A DNA stretch of 64,000 nt from Acridotheres tristis. Its lineage: Eukaryota; Chordata; Aves; Passeriformes; Sturnidae. This document shows, piece by piece, positions 36,901 through 49,385 of the stretch (position 1 is its first letter; each line of letters opens with the position of its first letter). The translations under genes were made by a program, and so were the position numbers. Under the pieces are notes generated by a model. That model did no database searches and was not told the origin of the DNA. It worked only from the letters and a program-made list of their open reading frames with translations. Location: contig CM072892.1 in NCBI GenBank assembly GCA_037013685.1, positions 21,085,501 through 21,149,500 on the forward strand. Reading direction: 5' to 3'.

Positions 36901-39639
36901 TAAGAAATTAAATTTTAATTCAGTATGGTGATGGAAATGTAGGAATCTGGGCACTCTTCTTTCCATTTCAATCACGTCTTGCAAGGCATTTTCCATAGAA
37001 TCTCCCCACAAAACTTTCAAACATAATTCTCAAGACATTTCCACGCCCACTTTACTGGCCCAATAACACCATGCCTAAAAATCAAGTTAAAAATCCCAAG
37101 CCCTCTGAACTTCAGCCATGGCTGAATTGCAAGTGACTGGAAGAGGGCAGATGCTCAGGGATGTCTGTCTAGCTCTATAGTCACTCCTGCAAATCTTCTC
37201 TATCTGTCACCACTTTAAAAATTTTCACTGATTAATTTCATTTCATTCAGAAATAACAAAACAACCCCCCAAAAAAGTAAAACCAAACTTTAAATGCAGG
37301 CAGATTTCAGAAATATATTGAATTTTGTTAAGCTACAAACATTAAGCAACAAACATCATTCTGTCTCTGCAAACTGTCAATCTTGATTGTATCAAGGACA
37401 GCTAGCTTGCTTTCTTTAGTTTTTCACACAGGCAATTCAATACAGGTAGGTAGTCCCTTTCTTTCTCTTATCACTCCTATTCAGCCAGTTCTGCAGGAAT
37501 TGAGGACTATCTCATTTTCAGATTCCTGCACATTCTTTCTCACATTCTCTTGCACTGCAATTCTTTCAAAACTGGGTTGTCAAATGAATAGTATTTATCT
37601 TGAGTGATCTTCCAAGAGGAAACACAATGTAGACTCCTTCTCCATTAACTATTTTTGTTATCTTATTCTATGCATTAAAAAGTAACCAAATCATTTTGTC
37701 CCTCTCTGAAAAGGGAATTTCACTGCTGAATTTTATATTCAGGCAATACATAGTTTTCTCACATTGGCCATTCAGAGAAGCAACATTTCTGAAAAACATA
37801 AAAAAGTAACTCTTTGTCTGCTTTCCATTCAAACATTTCCCATGACTGCTGCACTTTAAATCCTCAATTACTACAAATCCCGCTCAGGAAACAACGAAGG
37901 TTTTTTACTGGGACAAATCTTGCTGCTGCTTGTCCAAGACTGTGACCCTTGTCAGTTCTAAAAAGACCACAGAATAGACTGGAGGGAAAGAATTATTAAA
38001 GAAATATAGGTAGAGATGAACAGAAACCAAGTATTCGTATAGAATTATGCCCTGAGAATTTATGTATACAAACTATCTATAGTTAGACAATGGCAATTTA
38101 TACACTTTTTTAACACACAAAACATTTATCCATAATTATATCTAATAGCAGTCGCACAGGTTGTAGAGTTATTGTGCCAGTAAACAAAGAGATAATTCTA
38201 TGAAATAAAAAATTAAAATCAACAAGAATTAGAAGATGCACACCATGTTAATTTCATTCATTAACGAAGTTCTATCTACAGTTGTTTTTGCAGACAGGAG
38301 ATCTGGGGACAATCTGTGATTACGTGTGTTCTGTTCCACAAGCAAGTCCTCTCGTTCATCAATAAGAAACGGACAAAGAGTGGCTGCTGCCTCCCATTAA
38401 ATGAGCAAAGGCCAGTGATACATTTGATGCGCTTTCCATCTCCGTAAGAGTAAATAAGATCTTCTCAATAGCCTGCCTGGGAGATTGCATACATACAGAT
38501 AGATGTTCAAGTACTGCTAACAGCAGGAAGTTCAAACACACTGATGACAGGAAGAAAAATGTTGAAGCTGCTGTGGATGAGCCAAATTCAGCTTGCTTGT
38601 CATCCTATCCCTGTCCAGCACAGACAGATCTCTTTTGCTCCAGGTAGGGTGAAACAATAAGATGAATGCTCAAGTAGATAAGAAATTCAGTATATCCAAC
38701 TCAGTAGCCAGTTATGTTATTCTTATACTTTTTATCACATAGTTACCAATTCAAGTCTAGCCCAAATCAGTACCATAAAATAAGTCAGTTAAACACCACG
38801 TCTCCATAGCAATACATCATCAATATTACCAGTTCCTTACTAGTACTTTTTACTTTTCTTACATATCTGTATATATTGTGGACAGTAACTTACAGCTGCC
38901 CACAATAATCTCCATCTCACCAGACAAATGTGCGGTGTAACAACAATAGTGACAGATCTACCATCCCTCTAGTTTGCTATCTAGAGAGAAGGAATTTACA
39001 GAAGTTTGAGATAAGCAACTTCTGGTCAAATAGCAAATAGTACCAAATACAAGCTATAATTCAATTCCCTAGTTTCATTACTTAGTAGATAACTACAGCA
39101 GCAGGAAAGGAGTTCAGGAGTCAAGATATTGCACCTTAGTTACACACGATAGAAAATGCGAACATAAATGACCTAGGTAGTCTAACAACACCTCCTAGTC
39201 TCAAGCCTAAATCCAAACTGGAATTTAAATCATTAAATAAATAGAGTGGCGGGTAGCCTGGCTGGACTTCTACACTCGGAATCTTTTCCTTAAGATTTGT
39301 CCTGGGGTGCTAAACATAAAAATATCCAGACAGTAAGTGAGAGCAGCTGATTCTACCCCAGAACCCTTCAGACCAAAGTCTCCAAACATTCTGTACATCC
39401 GTTTTGGGAAGGGAGCAGATAGGTCCTCCACAGCACTTCTTCATTCTAGCCTGGACATTGCACCAGTCTGTAATGCTATTTGCAGCTTCAAAACCCTGCA
39501 GATTCATCACATTCCCTTAGCTCAGGAAAGCCTTATAGGTCTCAACTCTAAATCCTACCTTCTAAGAATCATATAACTCCCACCTTATCCCAAGAAATCT
39601 TAAAGATAATGATTTGAACAGTAAACCAGGGATTCTTGT
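33980..39639. other. No recognised gene
   Basis: AT-rich unique-looking DNA. An A/C-rich run lies at about 36250-36285. A pyrimidine-rich patch at 36560-36790 gives a 79-codon frame typical of such composition. No conserved coding signal is seen. Confidence 0.55.
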
Positions 39640-40330
39640 GGATTCTCACTCAGTGTCAGGGGACACTGTAGGACCGCCTTTCCTCAGGGTTAGGAACTGA
39701 GGGGAATAATGTGACCAGCAAGACCAGAGCCTTACTGGCCAGGGTCTATCCCCCAGTACACAGGTGAGTCAAACCTGGAGACAGCAGTCACATCCAACCA
39801 AGAGTCCAAATCTTAAAGTACTATCATAATGACAAGGCAGTTCCAAAGCTGAATTGGAAAATCAGACCATAACTTAGAGCTAAGATGAAATCTTGCAATT
39901 GCCAGGCATAACCATGGCAATGAAGCTGGGCCAAAAATCAAGCCAGGTAGTCAAAGGCCATAAGCTGAAGTCCAGATCACACTATTCTATTGCTAGGCAT
40001 TGCTGCAGCTAATAAAAAATCAGTAACCCTTCTCCATCATAACTCAGAAGAAAAGATTGAAACGCCAATTCTGAGCTTAAATAGAATTCCTGGGCGCACA
40101 TGTGTGGGCACCAGCTGAGGCTCATGGAGGCTATTAGGGCTTATTAGTGTACTTAGGGCTCCAACACACCTGCAGTGTCCAGTCTGAGGAAGCCTAAAAC
40201 ACAAAAGAGAACCCCAGTACCATTCTCCAACTCTAACAGGACCCTAAAAGCTCCAAAACTTGACTGAAATCTGGGAGAACCCCTTGAATCCTGTTAATCT
40301 TAGCTATGAGATTTATAAACCCCAACATAA
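39640..40330. other. Unidentified block, possibly a decayed LTR or other old repeat
   Basis: The wording changes here. The plus strand is full of short similar phrases built on CCAGA, CCAAA, GTCCA and AGCCAGG (for example AAGCCAGGTAGTCAAAGGCC and AAGCTGAAGTCCAGATCACA). These are followed by a TATA-like CTTAAATAGA near 40077 and a slightly CpG-containing TGGGCGCACATGTGTGGGCA. Such phrasing reminds me of old avian LTRs, but no terminal TG...CA pair, primer site or retroviral gene is visible. I cannot name a family. Confidence 0.25.
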
Positions 40331-42050
40331 CCTCCTACATGTTCCAGCTATGATTTCCCTCCCACACTACAAATCAGCCAAAAAGGAAGACAATCCCTTT
40401 CCACAGCTCCAGTAGCCCCATTCAGTGGTGTGTTCCTGCTCCAGACAGCATAGTCCCATCACTAGGGGACTATGTCTAGCTAGAACATGATTGAGCTATT
40501 ACACCATTTTTTTCAACATGGTGGGACAGCTCAATATTAGTTAGGTCACTTGGCATTCTTAACCAAACATACCTCTATTGTTGGGTCTCAATCCTTAGCT
40601 AAGATACCTTCTACAGCTTTAACTATAGGCACAGAAACCATGCTATGTAATAAGCAGTCCTTTTCTATTTCATGAGAACCTCCCCAGACTCCTCAGCTGA
40701 GTGTACCAGGGTATAGCAGTTGTAATGACTTCAGTACAGACTAACAGGTCTAGAAATTTTAGAAATCACATGCAACAAATACGGTGAGTACATATGCAAG
40801 GCAGGGGAAAGATACAAGGTAGTCTCACAGGCTGATGCTTCATTTTCTCCAATAATAAGCATGGAATATTCTAGAGAAATATCTGTAGAATTCAGATGCA
40901 GAATCAGCCTGCACTCCTAGCAATAGCAGTGGAGCCTCTGCTCCTCAGGGTAGGGAACAGCAGTGGTTGGCAGGGGATGAAGGCTACTCTTCTGATCAGG
41001 TCTAGACAGAAAGGCTTCAATCTCCAGTTATGTTCATCACAGACCAGTTACCAGTGCCTAATTCACATAAATAAAATAATATTAATAACATTTTTTAAAA
41101 AGCTTGACTATCAAGGTCAAAGTAATGGTAGACAGTTACAATGGTAAATGTCCCTTGACAGCATTACAACTTGAGTGCTGTATCAATAGGCTCAACAGCT
41201 CAGGCAGGGGAAAATCTTCCTGTCTGCAAAACTAATGCCTTTTTATTCATCCAGCCACTGTCACGCCCTAAAAAGTTAACATTGGATTTTAAAAATCAAA
41301 TATCTCACCTTCCAGAAAACCTTGCACTTTCTCAACCCCCTGGAAGTGTTCCTCAGTCATTCACTACAGAAATAAAGACCCCATCCAGGGAGCTGAAATA
41401 TGTGGGTTATGCACTGAGAAAATATATTAAAATCTTTAATGGCTGCTCCATCCAACCAAGTCTTTTCCCATAAAGAAAACAGCCCCTATGACACTAATTT
41501 CCCCCTTTGAGCTGAATGTTCTGTAAAAATCTGTGGCTCCAAAGCAGACTGAAATGCAGCCACAGATGTGTGGAGCCAAGCTTGCCCCTGGCCACATTGC
41601 CAGGGCAGGCAGACCTCTGTGCCTATGCTGGGAGCCCTCACAAGGCCCTGGCACCTCTGGCAAGCCCTGACTACAGCAGCCCCACTCCATCAAAGCCCGT
41701 TTGCTGCCTCTGACCCAAAATACAGCCATTCATCCCTCTCTTCTTTGAAAACAATTTAAACACATTCTTCCATAGCAAAGTCGCACACCACAACAAACAT
41801 CATAGGGGTTTATCAAATGTCCAGAATTGAAACCTAATCTGAGCCAAGATAGACAAGGCTTCCCTAATTTGGGATTTAGGGGAGAGATATGAGAGGCATT
41901 AATTCATAGCTTTTTCCAACTGGAAGCTTATTTTTACAGACATTTTGTTCTAGACTTTAGTTAAATAACAAAGGAAGAGAAGGGAAAATGGAGGAGGCTG
42001 ACAAAGAGATGAAGAGGATTGTGTCTCAGAAGCCAAAGCCAAATGGATGG
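40331..42050. other. No recognised gene
   Basis: A GC-richer patch at about 41540-41710 is open in three frames (41436-41729 minus, 41516-41713 plus and 41568-41759 plus), again a composition effect. The rest is AT-rich without recognised repeats. Confidence 0.55.
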
Positions 42051-42110
42051 AGATAGATAGATAGATACATAGATAGATAGATAGATAGATAGATAGACAG
42101 ACAGATAGAT
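42051..42110. repeat. (GATA)n microsatellite
   Basis: About 15 tetranucleotide units of GATA with variants ATACAT and GACA/GACAGACA. On the minus strand it creates a Tyr/Leu/Ser/Ile repeat in the open frame 41950-42234, which is an artefact. Such tetranucleotides are typically polymorphic. Confidence 0.95.
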
Positions 42111-42445
42111 TTATATTACACACCACAAAGACAGGATCAGTATGTGTCCACATCTTTCCACTGGGTGCTGTCCCACATTTACATGTTGTCTTGGGCAAGA
42201 GAATACTCCCAAGTATTTTTATATAATATTCCAATAGTGCTACTGTGAGAAAAGCTCCATTTTACAGTGCTGATCAGTTTCGCAGTTGGCTTTTATCTTG
42301 CAGCAATGATAGTGGTGGCTCGTGGGCAATCATTTTTCCCATACTTCTCACATTTCTTACATAGTTTTTACAAAAAATCATCATCCACAGCAAAATCTCC
42401 TCTTTGTTTGTTACACAGAAATACAAAAATGTTGTACTCCAGGTT
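42111..42445. other. No recognised feature
   Basis: AT-rich DNA between the GATA array and the hairpin, with short open frames only. Confidence 0.5.
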
Positions 42446-42475
42446 TGTGGTTTGAAGATCTCCCTTCAAACCACA
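42446..42475. repeat. Perfect 12-bp inverted repeat (hairpin)
   Basis: TGTGGTTTGAAG at 42446-42457 is followed by a six-base spacer ATCTCC and then CTTCAAACCACA at 42464-42475, an exact reverse complement. The stem is too short for a microRNA precursor, and there is no T-run to suggest a Pol III terminator. TGTGGTTT is also the RUNX-type consensus core, so each arm carries one potential RUNX site in opposite orientation. Confidence 0.8.
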
Positions 42476-45400
42476 GAGTCACTATCAGGTGCACCTCACA
42501 ATGACTCCTATCAGACCACAGATCTAGAAATGCTTTTTCCTCTTTGAAGCCACCAGCTCAAAGTGCCTTGCATGGTTCTGCATCTAACACCAAACAGCAG
42601 CTTAAAAAGTGTTCTTGACCATCTGGATTCTTTGCTTTTTTTGGTTTTTTACTCAAACATGAGTAAAGCCTTAAAAATATATATCAGATTTTTTTCAATG
42701 GAAACCACCAAAACAAAGAAACAAAAAAAAAATATGGCTTTTTCACATTACAACTTTTGAATATACCTACACTTCAATTTTCACTGTCCTCTCCTCCACC
42801 TCCCAAACCAAGAAAAAATTAGCATCGCACTTACACCCAAGCAAAAACAGCAGTCTCTGGCTTTATCAGATACATTCTCAGTGTCAGTAAAATACTGTCC
42901 AATATTTTCACCTGCATAATTTCACATACATCCTAAGTAGTATGTGACTGACAAACTTGAGAAGTAGATATCTTTTAGGACTTCATGATAGAATCATATT
43001 TAAATACACATCCTGGAGATTTCCATCCCTCTTTCTCTGTAACTGCTTCAGTTACTGTTGAACTGTATAAAACACATGAAACACCAGCAATTGGTGCCAG
43101 GACCCCAACTTTTTTACTACTGTTGGCAAGTCAGCCCTGACTGACTTGGGTCTCAGTGCACCCTTCTGTCTATCAGCAAGAGATATTAGATGTCCCAGTA
43201 CACAGACAATCCTCCCTGAAGGTTGTCCCAGTACACTAAGCTTTCCTTCCTTGAAAAGTAAACTGGTAAAGTAAATGAACTGCCGATCAATTTTTATCAG
43301 AGAACAAAATTCCCTTCCTGATCTGTTTCAGCAGCCTTGCACTCGCATTTTCCGGGTGAAATACAAGCTCCACCATAAATATAATGATGTTTACTAGGGA
43401 CTCAGAAATGGTTATTAAAATTAGATAAGAAAAGCAGTATAGACAAGTCTGGACAATACCCTAAACCTCAGGCAACCTGCTAATTTATGGAACAGTGCCT
43501 TATTTTTCATCGCATCTTCTCTGACACAGAGGAAACCATGAAAGACCCATCAAAAGTACATGTATCAAAGCAGGCATATGAACCACACTTGGCAGCTCTG
43601 AAAATATGAACATCAATCATTGTTTTGTGCATGTTCTATCAAGCTGTGAAAACGAGCCTCTCAAAGAAGATGTGGGGGAGAATATGTGCTTATTACACTC
43701 CAAGACCTCAAAAAAGCAACAACTTAACAGTCTACATTTCTTTCTCATAATGTAATAATCACTGAAATACATAAACCTGTAGAAAAAGGTCATAACCAAA
43801 TGATGTCCCTACCCTCTTATCTATGCCATATCTACTTATGCTTGACATTTAAGGTTGGAATTTTCATGCTGAAGTTTCAGAAGTCCATAAACAGTAATGG
43901 CCATCTACATTCACCTTTATAAGAAATTGTTTTAAAATGTAAGAAAGCTGCATTTCTAACTCCTTATGAACCAGAGAGGCCAAGAAGTCAAAAGGCTCAC
44001 AGTACATGCATTCTTTCCCTTTTTTAAATACAAGCATGATCTTATTTGTGGAAGGAAACTGCCACATTAACACACAGCAAATTTACTTAACGAAAATATA
44101 TAAAGGAGTCTCTTCAGGTTACTCCAACATATGTCTCACATTTGCCAACCTAAATTTCACCAAAAGAAAAAAAAGAGTCCAGTTTCTCATCTAGCCTTTT
44201 AAGTCCTTCTTCTAGTCTATGCTGATCCTTTGAATCCACATTGTCAGAAGCAGTATTGATAAAGGCAGTAAAACAGAACAGCATTTTACTCTGACAAGGA
44301 CAGTAGAACAGACCAGCACAGCCGTGGAGAAGTAGATAAAGGATGTAACCTGGGCAAACAGAAGTCATGCAAAACACAAGCAGGATGCCAGCTCAGCTCT
44401 GCAAGGCCAACAAAGCAGAAGTTATGCAAAACAGCAATATTGTGCTTACTCAAAAGCAGGTCTCAAGGAACAGCCACCTAACAAGGATACCAGACATGGA
44501 AGACAGAGCCCAAAGAACCATATAAGGACTTCCAATAAGGGGTGCAACTATGTAAAATAAAGTGATACACATATATCAAGAATGGGGGGGGTACTTAATG
44601 AATATGTAATCAGTGTGCATGATAAACACTCTGTTTACCCAATGCTCTGGCCACTTGATTAGAGGAAGGATCCTCTGAGTGAACAGCACACTGTAATAAA
44701 GAATGGGTTTTTTCTAACTCAAAATTGTGTTAGAAATTCTACCTGACAATTTTGGTATCAGTATCAACTACAAAAGGGAAGGGAAGAAAGGCACTTCCAT
44801 TGCATCTGTTAGTGGCCTTCACCAGGGCTATCTGATCACAAAGTTTATCCAGTACTTTCCAAGCAATGACTGTGCATCAGCAATGACAGAAATAATAATT
44901 CTGTGTCAGCAACAACAGAAATGTACAAACTCAAGTATCCCATTCCTATACAAATATTTCTGCTTAACTTTTCTGCAATGAGTTTCACTATTTTTTTTCT
45001 TTATTTTTTTTCAAAGCACCATCACCAGAAGAATTTCCTAAGTGTATCATGCAATGGAAAATTCTGATGCAAGCTGTAGGTCCTCCTAGCAAGGGTAATC
45101 ACACCTCTAGGTGAATTAGGACATCTACTCAGTCAGTTCTAGTCTCTTCTTACTGGATTAATTACTCAGCAAAAGAGACTGCAAAATGGCACCTAGCACA
45201 ATCACATCACTCATACCAGACAAACTCAGCTGTTCAAATCAATATTCGTTAGCAGGCAGAAAAAGCCAGTTTTGAGAGTGTTCTAATTAGACAATAGAGA
45301 TTATTACAAAACACCTGCAATGTTTGTAATAGTTTAAAATAATGAGAATCAGTATTAGCTTCCAAAGGCACCATATGGTAAATGCTCATTCCAGGCAGGC

Positions 45401-45499
45401 GGTCCCTCATAGACTCTCAGTGTTTCAAAGTGCTCATTAACATTTTTTTAATCTAAATGAACTTGTTCTCAGTTAATGCATTGGCCACTGGTTTGTCCT
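42476..45499. other. No recognised gene; small direct repeat
   Basis: TGTCCCAGTACAC occurs twice at 43191-43203 and 43224-43236, with an imperfect inverted pair (GACAATCCT and AGGTTGTC) between. A run of eight G is near 44584. No coding signal is recognised. Confidence 0.55.
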
Positions 45500-45985
45500 C
45501 TGCACGCTGACCGCACACAAAGCTGGCCTAATTGCAGTGCCTCCTCATCTCATGCCACGGGACCCGACCCGGCTTCTCCGCGAGGGGACACTGCCAGAAC
45601 AGCTCTCCTGCTCTTCCCTGTGCTCGACAATCGCAGAGGCCTTACAAGCCACTTTCAGGCAAGAAGTGTTACTCAGTGCTCTCTAGGCTAATGTCACAAA
45701 CCTAGGGCCTCGCATGCAATGCTGCATTGCAAATGCTGTCTCCAGCAGGGCTGTCTCCACAGGCTGGCAGCAGAGCCCAGCGCCGTGAGGAGCCGAGATG
45801 AAGCCGTGATGGAGCTGTGATGGAGCCAAGAGGAGCAGTGAAGGAGCCATGATGGAGCCAAGAGGGAGCAGAGAGGGAGCCGTGATGCAGCAGTGATGGA
45901 GCCGTGATGGAGCTGAGAGGAGCCAAGATGGAGCCAAGAGAGCCCCGAGGTCCCAGCAGGTCTGCTCCGGACACAGCGGCTGAAT
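45500..45985. promoter_or_regulatory. CpG-rich pocket
   Basis: I count about 19 CpG dinucleotides in under 490 bases, among them CACGGG, CCCGACCCGG, CTCCGCGAGG, CGCCGTGAGG and TCCGGA. Most of the window is strongly CpG-poor, so this stands out. It contains the minisatellite described separately, and part of the CpG count comes from that repeat. It might be a small CpG island with a promoter, or just a GC-biased minisatellite and its flank. No gene is recognised on either side. Confidence 0.35.
45784..45944. repeat. 11-bp minisatellite, about 15 units
   Basis: Tandem units of 10 or 11 bases fit the consensus YRWGATGGAGC. Units can be read as CGTGAGGAGC, CGAGATGAAGC, CGTGATGGAGC, TGTGATGGAGC, CAAGAGGAGC, AGTGAAGGAGC, CATGATGGAGC and so on to 45944. 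Most units are 11 bases and three interior or edge ones are 10. Because 11 is not a multiple of three the peptide reading shifts each unit. On the minus strand two overlapping frames (45683-46042 and 45702-45989) give Leu/Ser/His/Ala/Pro-rich repeats, which are by-products. Confidence 0.93.
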
Positions 45986-47039
45986 GCACCCCTCAGAAAC
46001 CCACACCCATTTCTTCATACATGGGAAAATGAAGCTTCGCATTCACGTGCTGCTTCATCTCACTGAAAACAAATGAAATATCTTTTCGGCAAGTCATATC
46101 GGCAAATTTATATGTTTCAAGTCACTGATTGTATTTTCTAATTGTAAGAAAAGCAGGTTAAACAGCTGCAGTGTTGTGGAAACAATACATGATAACAAAT
46201 ATAAAAATCCCCTAAGGTAGCTATTGCCATATCTCTTTTACAGAAGGATAAATTCAGATATAGACTATCCGCACCAAGACAGAAATTATCACAGAGAAAA
46301 ATCTTCCTATGTTGGTATGAAAACAGGCCTGTGTGTCCCCCAGGCACACTTTGTGCAGTGACTCCTGAGAGCTGATCGGGAAAGGAAAAGAAAGAAGATA
46401 AAGGAGTTAATGCCTTAGCTTCTCCCCTTAGACAGCAAGAAAAAGAAACCGGGTTCCAAATCAATGTAAATATACTATTTTACAAATCAAATAATGTGTC
46501 ATTTAAGTATAACTACTTAAGATGCTGAAGAGGGAAAAAGATATTCAGGAAACTAAGGAAACAGAGATAAACCTTGAGATTATATAAGTGTAAACTTAGA
46601 TAAAGTTGATAAGGCTTTGCTACTAAGCAATATTTACACAGAACTGTGTTTACCTATCAACTTCCATGCGAGGGATCTCTAAGCATGTTACTTAAAAATT
46701 ATTAAAACACTGTTCCCATCCCTGATACACAGCCACCTTTTTTACAGCATAAAGGCTGTTTAAATGCACTCTGCAGATTATTTAAGACAGGCACACAGAC
46801 TGAACTGTAATCAATTGAAACAGTAGAGGAAATGCAGAACAGGAATTGAATCACCTGAGCTGGAATTAAGACTCTGGGGTAAAAACTCCAAGACCTATAC
46901 AAAAAATATCACTGGGTTTTTAAAGATTAGAAGCAAAAAGGGCCTCCTTTGAAATATTTAACCATCAGTCATGGTACATTTAGTTGTGGCAGTGAACATT
47001 AGTTTTGAGTAAACCTGGGTAAGGAAAAAGCCTAACAAA
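45986..47039. other. No recognised feature
   Basis: Return to AT-rich DNA. The open frame 46138-46464 on the minus strand shows no recognisable domain. Confidence 0.55.
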
Positions 47040-47091
47040 GATCAGATGATCTTTCAAGATCCCTCCAAACCTGTGCTAATCTATGATCCTA
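47040..47091 (+). mobile_element. CR1 LINE 3'-end scrap
   Basis: GATCAGATGATCTTTCAAGA, then TCCCTCCAAACCTGTGCTAA and TCTATGATCCTACTA match the terminal 3' UTR of CR1 (GATGATCTT, CC.TCCAACCTG, TCTATGAT) with several changes. Only about 50 bases are left, so the call rests on the order of three short blocks. Confidence 0.65.
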
Positions 47092-49260
47092 CTAAATCAC
47101 CAAGGCAGATTTTGCTATTTTAGAGCATGGTCTTATCATAAAGACACTGATTTTTCTGCCTTTATTTTTTTTATTTGAGATTTTGAGAAAGGTCAAAACT
47201 TCAGAGAAATTATTTTCATCACTGAAATGTATCGAGACTGCTACTAGAAAAATAAAACTAAGCATTTAAATTTAGACATGTAAAATTAGATTTTTTTTTT
47301 CCTAGTTTGCTCACCTCCCCTTGAGAGAAACTCAATTTCATTAAAGAAATTTTTCGAAAATATATTTTGCTGATGTTTTGATAAGCTCTACTTTAGCCCT
47401 GTTATGGACTTCTTACAATAGAGAACCCTGGAAGATATAAATAATGCATGTGTCACTCTGCTGCCCTTTCACAAGCTCCAGCAAGTGATACACCAAAGGA
47501 GGTGCAGATGAAAAGAGAGGACATGGCTCCTGGGTCAAACCATAATCAACAGACCCCCCCAAATTGAGCAGCTGTGAGATGCTAGATCAAAATACACTAG
47601 GCTGTCTTGCCAACCTTCCACCGAGGTGTTTTAAATCCTGGAGGCACAAAGGTGGTGCAAAGCCATAATTACTGTTTTACTTACAGGTTGCTGTTTCCCT
47701 GTTGCTTCTCCTGAATATGTAACCCTGATTTGGACCAGTATTTTGTCAGTAATCTTTTCCCCAGTTCTTCCCCCTGTTCATTCAGCTTAGCTAGAATTAA
47801 ATTACCACATAAGAGCACGAAAAGGGATAGATAGCACCAGGAATGTTTGTTTCATGAGACAGCAAAGCCAAAGAACACAGTAAGAAAACTTGAGGCAGGA
47901 TTTATTACAAGGTTTGTCCTTGTCCAGGGTTTTACACTTCATCTTCCTCATTCATTTTATTTTGAATATATGTGGATTGTTGCTCTGAATTTTTCTGGTA
48001 AAGTACTGCCTGCTAAAGAGCCTGTGATCACAAACTCTCTGGGCAGCAGCATTTCTCATCATGATTGCAATTCACAGCAATACATAAACTTTTTAAAAAC
48101 GCTGTGAACATAGCTTCAGGGGGTTAATAAAGCTGCTTTCCAGTCTCCTACCTGCTTCCATTGCTAACTTATTCAAATTGCAATTGCTTGCAGTGTGCAC
48201 CCTATATCACAGAACTGCTTCTGTTGCACGTTCTCCCTGGGGCCATCCATCACCCTGCCTACCAGCAGCCCTTGTTCTTGCCCAGTGATGGCAGCCAGGG
48301 CACCACAACATGCCTGGGTTTGTGCCCAACCTCAGCTGACACCTCCAGCCACACTCCACTCTATCCTGCATTTTCCATTCCAAATTCCAATCCTCAGATC
48401 CAACTCAGTCCATTGCTTACAAATCAACACTTCAGCAAATACATCCAAAAGACCTATATATGTTACACATGGAAAACAGCTTATTTTCTACCTCTTCTCC
48501 CCTGAGAAACTCAAAGGCCAAGTTTCCTCATTCAAACAGCAGTTCCATCAGCTTAACTCTGTATTTCACAGATGTAAGTCACTGCTTCCTTGGCCTGGGA
48601 GTACAAATAGCAACATACTGTCAAAGGAGGTAGTAATGTACTTTCCAATCAGGAAAAAGCACTAAGCAAAGCTACATCTCTAGAGCAGTTATAAGGCACA
48701 TAAAATTGAAAAGGTAACATCACAAAGCTGGGTAATCTTCCCTAACCCACACTCCTGAGTAGTACATTTCAACACTTACTTGTAGTACATATTTTTATCT
48801 TCGTCATTAATTTTATGGCATTCAAAGTTATAGCAGGGTTTCTCCTTAGATGCATAGGAGTGTATGTAGTCTGAAAACTTCCCAAAAGCATTTTAAATGA
48901 GATAGACTACACTATCAGTAAGGAGAGGCTGTGTCCTAGGGTAAGGAAAATTCAAGCTTGCAGCAGAAATCTCTGTGCTGTGTAAAGACACAGTAAATAA
49001 AACAGTGGGCCCTTTAAAACATAAATTTTGAGCATAAATAAAATAGTAGGCCTCTTTTGGCTTTACTTTTGAGTCCTGCACTTATCCCTTGAAGAAGGTC
49101 TGTGATCTGACCTGCAGCTTCCAGGGTTGGTTGTCACAACATTATTTTGCTCCATCTTAATTGCAACACTTCACACCCTGAATTTCTAGTGAAGTCCCTT
49201 CTTTAGGAAAAGGATGAGAAAGAATAAAAAAAAACCCTGTAATTTAAAACTATCAAGATG
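47092..49260. other. No recognised gene
   Basis: AT-rich DNA apart from a GC-richer segment at about 48190-48420. There a 156-codon plus frame (48195-48665) and a 114-codon plus frame (48161-48505) overlap. Neither shows a domain, and the overlap suggests composition. Confidence 0.5.
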
Positions 49261-49286
49261 CTTCAAAACATGTTGGTGTTTTGAAG
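49261..49286. repeat. Perfect 10-bp inverted repeat (hairpin)
   Basis: CTTCAAAACA at 49261-49270, a six-base spacer TGTTGG, then TGTTTTGAAG at 49277-49286. The right arm is partly duplicated just after (TTTTGAAG again at 49287-49292). The stem is AT-rich and short. Confidence 0.75.
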
Positions 49287-49385
49287 TTTTGAAGTACCAA
49301 AGTGCTTCACCAAGAAAACAATTTATTAACTGTTCTTCTTTATGTACAGATCTTCATAGCTCTGCATAGTGGGTTTTGCAAGCAA

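Noticed and set aside
41950..42234. Minus-strand peptide with Tyr-Leu-Ser-Ile repeats
   Set aside because: It is the translation of the GATA microsatellite.
45683..46042. Repeat-rich 119-codon minus-strand frame that looks like a low-complexity protein
   Set aside because: Its repeats come from the 11-bp minisatellite, and a second minus frame shows equivalent repeats.
48195..48665. A 156-codon plus-strand open frame, the longest on that strand
   Set aside because: It overlaps a second 114-codon plus frame, lies in a GC-richer patch, and its Pro/Ser/Thr/Cys-rich peptide matches no domain I know. No splice sites or Kozak-like start support it.
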